Shown here piece after piece: positions 60,271 through 64,000 of a stretch of 64,000 bases of DNA. The notes beneath the pieces were generated by a model. That model saw only the letters and a program-made list of their open reading frames with translations. It had not been told where the DNA came from and searched no databases. The position numbers and the translations under genes are program-made. This stretch comes from 67-14 sp035502775 (GTDB lineage: Bacteria; Actinomycetota; Thermoleophilia; Solirubrobacterales; 70-9): contig DATJUB010000058.1 of assembly GCA_035502775.1 (NCBI GenBank), positions 1-64,000 of the forward strand. Reading direction: 5' to 3'. Every line of letters begins with the position of its first letter. Position 1 is the stretch's first letter.

Positions 60271-60402
60271 GCGAGAGCGGGCAACACGAAAAGTTCGATC
60301 CTCCACAGGACCACCCTGCCGAAACCGAACAAACACAGGCCTCCACAAGAGCAACAACTCTCCAACAGATCCGAGCCACCAAGAACAACCCCCCCAGAAC
60401 GG

Positions 60403-60447
60403 TCTGGCAGTGATTGGAGGCCTATTTGGCCTCCAATCACTGCCAGA
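60403..60447. repeat. 45-bp palindrome, copy 6
   Basis: TCTGGCAGTGATTGGAGGCC pairs perfectly with the right half; apex CTATT. With copy 7 (16 bp to the right) it lies upstream of the nuclease gene and the cupin gene. Confidence 0.85.
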
Positions 60448-60463
60448 CCGTTCTGGTTCTTCG

Positions 60464-60508
60464 TCTGGCCATCATCGGGGGGCTATTTGCCCCACGATCA
60501 TGGCCAGA
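60464..60508. repeat. 45-bp palindrome, copy 7
   Basis: Foot TCTGGCCAT.ATCG against CGATCATGGCCAGA with one mismatch; apex GGCTATTTGCC. The 16-bp spacing to copy 6 equals that between copies 2 and 3. Confidence 0.85.
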
Positions 60509-60608
60509 GCCTGCCTCGCACCTTTGGTCTGACTCGGGGGTTGTAGGGTCATCGCACGCCTTTCCGATGGGCGTTCTATAACTTCGCGACTCGAACTGGA
60601 GCAGGACC

Positions 60609-61106
60609 TTGGGTATTCACTCACGCAAACTGAAGCTTTCACTGGCCGGACTCGGTGTGTTCGCGGTCGGCTCGCTGGCCGGTGGCGTCGCCATCTCCGC
60701 GGTCAAGGACGATCCGCCCGCACCGAAGTACAACTCGCTGGCGCGGACCGTGAACCCGATCGGCGCCAAAGGCAAGGCCCTCGGGCTCTCCCGGGTCGTG
60801 ATCCAGCCCGGCGCGAAGATCCCCCTCCACTACCACGAGGGCACCCAGGTCTCCTACATCCAGTCCGGAACCCTCACCTACACCGTGCGTGATGGCGGCG
60901 TCAAGGTGATGACCGGACCCGGAGACGACGGCAAGGTCGTCCGCCGGATCAAGGCGGGCCAGACCGGCAAGATCAAGGCCGGCCAATGGATCGTCGAACA
61001 GCCGACCACCATCCACCGCGCCAACAACTTCGGCGACGACAAGATCGTGATCTACCTCTCGAACCTGCTCGACAAGAACGCGGCGCCCTCGACCCTGGTC
61101 CCCTAG
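60609..61106 (+). CDS. exported cupin-domain protein
   Basis: A 165-residue protein. An N-terminal hydrophobic segment (LSLAGLGVFAVGSLAGGVAI) acts as anchor or signal. A single cupin barrel follows: VVIQPGAKIPLHYHEGTQVS holds the HxH metal motif, and the second motif is WIVEQPTTIHRANNFG with one His. GYIQSGTLTYTV-like strands are seen as SYIQSGTLTYTVRDGG. It may bind a metal and a small ligand; catalysis not implied. The TTG start follows AGCAGGACC. Confidence 0.82.
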   Translation: MGIHSRKLKLSLAGLGVFAVGSLAGGVAISAVKDDPPAPKYNSLARTVNPIGAKGKALGLSRVVIQPGAKIPLHYHEGTQVSYIQSGTLTYTVRDGGVKVMTGPGDDGKVVRRIKAGQTGKIKAGQWIVEQPTTIHRANNFGDDKIVIYLSNLLDKNAAPSTLVP

Positions 61107-61118
61107 GACCGCTCCGAA

Positions 61119-61580
61119 TCAGCCCTCCGGCTCGACCGGGTAGTGACTCGTGATCGCTACCCGGTTGTAGCTGTTGATCACCGTGGCGACCCAGAAGGCC
61201 GCCGCGAAACGCTCCTCCCCGAGCACCCCGACGATTCGCTCCTGATCGGCCTCCGAGAGCGGCCCCTCCGAGATCCGGGTGACGACTTCGGTCAGCTCGA
61301 GCATCGCCTCCTCTTCCGGCGTGAACCGGGTCGTCTCGCGCCAGGCCGAGAGCACCGCCAGCCGCCCGGTCGTCTCACCGATCTCCAGCGCGTCGCGGGT
61401 GTGCAGATCCAGGCAGTAGGCGCAGCCGTTGATCTGCGAGGCCCGCATCTTGATCAGCTCGATCGCCTTCCGGTCGATGCCGGCCTCCAGCGCCGCCTTC
61501 TCCGAGCGCTCGCTCATCCGGTGAAGGCCGGCGTAGACCGCCGGAGCACCCTCGCCCACATGGATCCGGCCGGCCTTCAT
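61119..61580 (-). CDS. AhpD-like carboxymuconolactone-decarboxylase-family protein
   Basis: A 153-residue helical protein. The redox motif is INGCAYCLDLHTRDALEIGE (CxxC with downstream His), characteristic of AhpD-like peroxidase partners; WRETTRFTPEEEAMLELTEV follows. The ATG at 61580 overlaps the mscL stop by four bases, so it is coupled to the channel gene. A role in peroxide or thiol redox is likely; the link with MscL is unexplained. Confidence 0.9.
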   Translation of the reverse strand: MKAGRIHVGEGAPAVYAGLHRMSERSEKAALEAGIDRKAIELIKMRASQINGCAYCLDLHTRDALEIGETTGRLAVLSAWRETTRFTPEEEAMLELTEVVTRISEGPLSEADQERIVGVLGEERFAAAFWVATVINSYNRVAITSHYPVEPEG

Positions 61581-61984
61581 GCCGGCACCAGCCGAGTCGT
61601 GCAGTGGGCACATCGGGTCGCCGCCACCGGAATCTCCGAGAGACATTCAGGACAGTCGCGATGGGTCGCTTCCTCGTCCCGCGCGCGATGCTCCTTGTAG
61701 GCGTTCATCGGCGCGACCACCAGGAAATAGACCGCGGCCGAGACCGAGAGGAACGCGATCAGCGCGTTGATGAAGCTTCCGTAGGTGAAAACCGAGCCGT
61801 TGATCGTGAACGAGAGCGCCGAGAAGTCCGGCTCACCGATGATCGCGGCGATGATCGGCGTCATCAGATCCTTGACCATCGAGTTCACCAGCGCCGTGAA
61901 GGCGGCCCCGATGACCACCGCGACGGCCAGCTCGACCACGTTGCCTCTCGCTATGAACTCCTTGAAACCGACCAGGACCTTCAA
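61577..61984 (-). CDS. mscL: large-conductance mechanosensitive channel MscL with C-terminal zinc ribbon
   Basis: A 135-residue channel protein. GFKEFIARGNVVELAVAVVI and GAAFTALVNSMVKDLMTPII form the N-terminal helix and first membrane helix; the second is FINALIAFLSVSAAVYFLVV. In place of the usual charged C-terminal helix the protein ends with DCPECLSEIPVAATRCAHCT, a four-Cys zinc-ribbon-like element. The TTG at 61984 lies six bases after GGAGG. A hairpin arm overlaps that ribosome site. Confidence 0.93.
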   Translation of the reverse strand: MKVLVGFKEFIARGNVVELAVAVVIGAAFTALVNSMVKDLMTPIIAAIIGEPDFSALSFTINGSVFTYGSFINALIAFLSVSAAVYFLVVAPMNAYKEHRARDEEATHRDCPECLSEIPVAATRCAHCTTRLVPA

Positions 61985-61993
61985 GACAAACCT

Positions 61994-62035
61994 CCGGATG
62001 GATAGGGAACGACGATTCGGACCCTATCCATCCGG
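61994..62035. terminator. long hairpin between the collagen-like gene and mscL
   Basis: Perfect 14-bp arms (CCGGATGGATAGGG) with a 14-base loop, six bases beyond the stop of the upstream gene. Its distal arm overlaps the mscL GGAGG (61991-61995) by two bases, so it could also modulate mscL translation. Confidence 0.7.
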
Positions 62036-62040
62036 TCCGG

Positions 62041-63531
62041 CTACCTCGTGATCTTGATCCTCGCCGTGGTACCGCGGCCCGCCAGTCCCGACGCCGACGC
62101 CTTCACCGTGACCGTGTGCGTGCCCTTCGCCCGGCGGGTTGTTCTGGCCTTGAACACCAGCTTCCGGGCCGTGCCCGGATCGAGCGACGGCACCGTCGCG
62201 CAGGGCGACAGCTTGACCCCGGCCCGGCTCTTCCTCGGAACGGTCGCGCAGACCTTCAGGCCCTGGACGGTCCCGCCCGACGCCGTGACAGCCACGGTCA
62301 GCTTCCCGGTCCTGCCGGCCTTGACCTTCAACACGCCCGGTGTCGCGCGGAGAGAAGCGATCGCGGGGCTGCCGGTGGGTCCGGTCGGCCCGGTGGGGCT
62401 CGTCGGTCCGGTCGGGCCTGTCGGACTGGTGGGCCCGGTGGGGCCCGTGGGGCTGGTCGGTCCGGTCGGCCCAGTCGGGCTGGTCGGCCCCGTGGGTCCG
62501 GTGGGGCTGGTCGGTCCGGTCGGCCCGGTGGGCCCGGTCGGCACCAGAGTCGCCTGACCCCATGAGGGCTCCTTGCCCTCGGCGATCCGGGTGGCGTTCA
62601 ACGCACAGTTGCCCCCACCGTCCTGGGCCGGCACCGGCGCGACCCAGACCCCGCCGTTGTCCTGCCAGGTGATCATCGATCCGTCCGGCGAGAAACGGGG
62701 ATAGGCCGGCGCCGCGGCGACGTTGACCGCCGAGCAGCGGTAGGTCGAGTTGACGCTGGGCGGGGTGCCGTTGTTGTTCCAGAAGGCGAACTCGGAGCGG
62801 TTGCTGTTCTCGGGAGTCACCTCGAGCACGGTCCGGCCGTTGGTCGAGACATCGAAGCTCTCCATGTCCCCGCCGTTCGGATCGTTGAACCCGAGCCAGC
62901 CGACCGGCTGGGCCGAGCCGGCCTTCTGCACCCAGATCCGGTTGAACGCCGTATCGACGAACCCGGCATACGGGGTGCCGGGAATCCAGCGCGGCCGGAT
63001 GAATCCGGTGTGGCAGTTGATCAGGCAGGGATTGGTCGTACCGGGGCCGGCGATGATCGAGACCCGCTGGTTGAGCCCGCAGGGGTTGGTTCCGCAGTCG
63101 AAGTAGTGCCAGTCGTAGATGAAGACACCGCCGTCCGGCGAGATCGTGCCGCCGTTGAACGGCACGAACGAGCCGGCGCCGGTCTTCGGCAGGATCCAGC
63201 TGTCCACGATCGTACGGTCGCTGGGACGGATCATGTGGACGAAGGCCGAAGATCCGCTGGACTTCTTGATCGCGGCCACCGTTCCGTCGTTCTTCTGGCT
63301 CGGTGTCGTGTAGCGGTACTCGCCGCCGCCATCGGTCGTCAGCTTCTCGTTCAGCGCGCCGTTGGGCGACGTGCGGTAGACGTTGCCGTCGTTGCCGACG
63401 TAGGAGACGTTGGCCGCGACCGCGGAGGTGGCGTCGGCCAGCATGCCGAGGCAGAGCACCGCCATGACGATGAGGCCCGCCCGGACCACGTCCGGAAACG
63501 CGCTCTGGTTCTCGTGGTGATTTCGCTTCAT
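62041..63531 (-). CDS. secreted WD40/TolB-like protein with collagen-like stretch and dicysteine C-terminal domain
   Basis: A 496-residue exported protein. The signal peptide is VRAGLIVMAVLCLGMLADAT. Residues about 40-325 look like a TolB-type beta propeller (GGTISPDGGVFIYDWHYFDC, YPRFSPDGSMITWQDNGGVW). A run of about 19 Pro-Thr-Gly/Ser triplets follows, then a CARDB-like domain with cysteines in GLKVCATVPRKS and VKLSPCATVPS and a basic end. The last domain resembles that of the PKD protein at 16280-17707. Probably a cell-surface protein; ligand unknown. ATG 63531 is chosen because of the signal peptide. Confidence 0.82.
   Translation of the reverse strand: MKRNHHENQSAFPDVVRAGLIVMAVLCLGMLADATSAVAANVSYVGNDGNVYRTSPNGALNEKLTTDGGGEYRYTTPSQKNDGTVAAIKKSSGSSAFVHMIRPSDRTIVDSWILPKTGAGSFVPFNGGTISPDGGVFIYDWHYFDCGTNPCGLNQRVSIIAGPGTTNPCLINCHTGFIRPRWIPGTPYAGFVDTAFNRIWVQKAGSAQPVGWLGFNDPNGGDMESFDVSTNGRTVLEVTPENSNRSEFAFWNNNGTPPSVNSTYRCSAVNVAAAPAYPRFSPDGSMITWQDNGGVWVAPVPAQDGGGNCALNATRIAEGKEPSWGQATLVPTGPTGPTGPTSPTGPTGPTSPTGPTGPTSPTGPTGPTSPTGPTGPTSPTGPTGPTGSPAIASLRATPGVLKVKAGRTGKLTVAVTASGGTVQGLKVCATVPRKSRAGVKLSPCATVPSLDPGTARKLVFKARTTRRAKGTHTVTVKASASGLAGRGTTARIKITR
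62374..62541 (-). repeat. coding tandem repeat (GPTGPTSPT, 27 bp)
   Basis: The 27-bp unit encoding GPTGPTSPT recurs about five to six times inside the secreted protein gene. The Gly-Pro-Thr triplets are collagen-like (Gly-X-Y), broken regularly by Ser-Pro-Thr. Such repeats can vary in copy number between strains. Confidence 0.85.
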
Positions 63532-63619
63532 GTGTTCGTCTGCCTTTGAGAGGGGTGAGGGGACGGCCACAGAATGCGAAACCGGGCTTGCGGCCCCCTT
63601 GCCAAAGCCTTGCGGTGCC

Positions 63620-63625
63620 TATAGT
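63620..63625 (+). promoter_or_regulatory. -10 (TATAGT) of the terminal SDR gene
   Basis: TATAGT with TTGCCA at 63599-63604 as a possible -35 (15-base spacer, short). A leader of about 40 nt with GAGAGG precedes the ATG at 63670. Confidence 0.45.
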
Positions 63626-63669
63626 CCGCTGCGCATCGATTCCGCATCAACGAAGAGAGGCTTGAACAA

Positions 63670-64000
63670 ATGGGACTTCTGGATGGAAAAAGCGCGATTG
63701 TGACGGGTTCGGCTCGTGGTATCGGCCGGGCGACGGCGGAGTTGTTCGCCGCGAATGGTGCGCGGGTCTTGATCAATGATCTCGATGCTGATGCGGCCGA
63801 GCAGGCCGCGTCGGAGATCACGGGTGAGACCGCGGTGTTCGCGGGGGATATGACCAGGCCGGAAGCGGCCGATCGTTTGGTTGAGACCGCGAACGAGGCT
63901 TTCGGTTCGGTTGACATCGTGGTCAACAACGCGGGATACACGTGGGATGGGGTTGCTCACAAGATGTCGGATGAGCAGTTCCAGGCGATGCTTGACATTC
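63670..64000 (+). CDS. short-chain dehydrogenase/reductase, truncated by the window edge
   Basis: The first 110 residues of an SDR oxidoreductase. The NAD(P) loop is VTGSARGIGRATAELF near residues 11-26, the second-strand acidic residue is in VLINDLDADA, and DIVVNNAGYTWDG is the NNAG motif. The reading frame remains open to the right edge, so the catalytic Tyr-Lys part is outside the window. 3-Oxoacyl-ACP reductase-like enzymes look like this; substrate unknown. A TATAGT -10 and GAGAGG nine bases before the ATG support the start. Confidence 0.9.
   Translation, partial: MGLLDGKSAIVTGSARGIGRATAELFAANGARVLINDLDADAAEQAASEITGETAVFAGDMTRPEAADRLVETANEAFGSVDIVVNNAGYTWDGVAHKMSDEQFQAMLDI

Noticed and set aside
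18741..60508. 45-bp palindromes as plain intrinsic terminators
   Set aside because: Copies 6 and 7 lie between the starts of divergent genes, no T-runs follow, and length and apex are fixed. Some may still end transcription, so this is only partly rejected.
62374..62541. 27-bp repeats as a CRISPR or other non-coding array
   Set aside because: The repeats keep the reading frame of a secreted protein and encode Pro-Thr-Gly/Ser triplets.

Overview
The window looks like chromosomal DNA of a high-GC actinobacterium. I infer the Thermoleophilia/Solirubrobacterales neighbourhood from actinobacterial-type HemQ and FprA-like reductase, secreted proteins with Lys/Arg-rich tails, and abundant leaderless promoters. 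I see no rRNA, tRNA, CRISPR array, phage or transposase. Coding density is high and most genes sit in short, tightly overlapping operons.

Layout. 0-10 kb: AraC and VOC genes, a 3-hydroxyacyl-CoA dehydrogenase, a NarL-type two-component pair, a secreted SUMF1-fold protein, a GFA protein, and a TetR gene divergent from a UvrA-like ABC ATPase with two palindromic operators. 10-16 kb: a deacetylase / M14 peptidase / isoaspartyl methyltransferase operon, a PIN toxin-antitoxin pair, a PrsW-type protease, and an ArsR-SRPBCC pair. 16-24 kb: secreted PKD protein, membrane hydroxylase with FadR-type operators, GntR regulator, methyltransferase, CYTH protein, and a penicillin-acylase-type hydrolase. 24-32 kb: a glycosyltransferase fused to a YbhN-like membrane domain, a large membrane protein, hemQ, ferredoxin reductase, BolA and monothiol glutaredoxin. 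32-40 kb: a pstSCAB phosphate-uptake operon behind a PHO box, extended by four envelope genes (lipoprotein, two zinc-ribbon proteins, one anchored protein). 40-48 kb: erpA, DegV, a double-ACT protein, peptide deformylase, a small membrane-protein operon, TetR-nitrilase, and a second penicillin acylase. 48-64 kb: a large secreted hydrolase, MscS, an acyl-CoA catabolic operon (racemase/CoA-transferase, BKACE, carboxyltransferase, hydratase) facing an acyl-CoA dehydrogenase, a DUF559-type nuclease, cupin, AhpD-like protein, MscL with a zinc ribbon, a secreted protein with a collagen-like stretch, and the start of an SDR gene.

The most unusual content is non-coding. Seven intergenic palindromes are each exactly 45 bp, most with TCTGGC/GCCAGA feet and all with an invariant CTATTT apex, while their stem sequences differ but still pair. 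Two longer hairpins share the apex. A second family (feet AAGGAATC/GATTTCGAA) has two inverted 85-bp copies whose stems differ by paired changes, plus one short copy. The single DUF559-type nuclease gene is bracketed by 45-bp palindromes. Fourteen genes have a TANNNT hexamer 6-7 nt before the start codon, indicating leaderless transcripts.

Regulatory logic visible in the sequence: a PHO box before pstS and a similar element before the neighbouring secreted protein; palindromic operators at the tetR/uvrA-like, arsR, vapB-like, nitrilase, hydroxylase and acyl-CoA gene promoters. All functions are assigned from motifs read by eye; no database search was possible.
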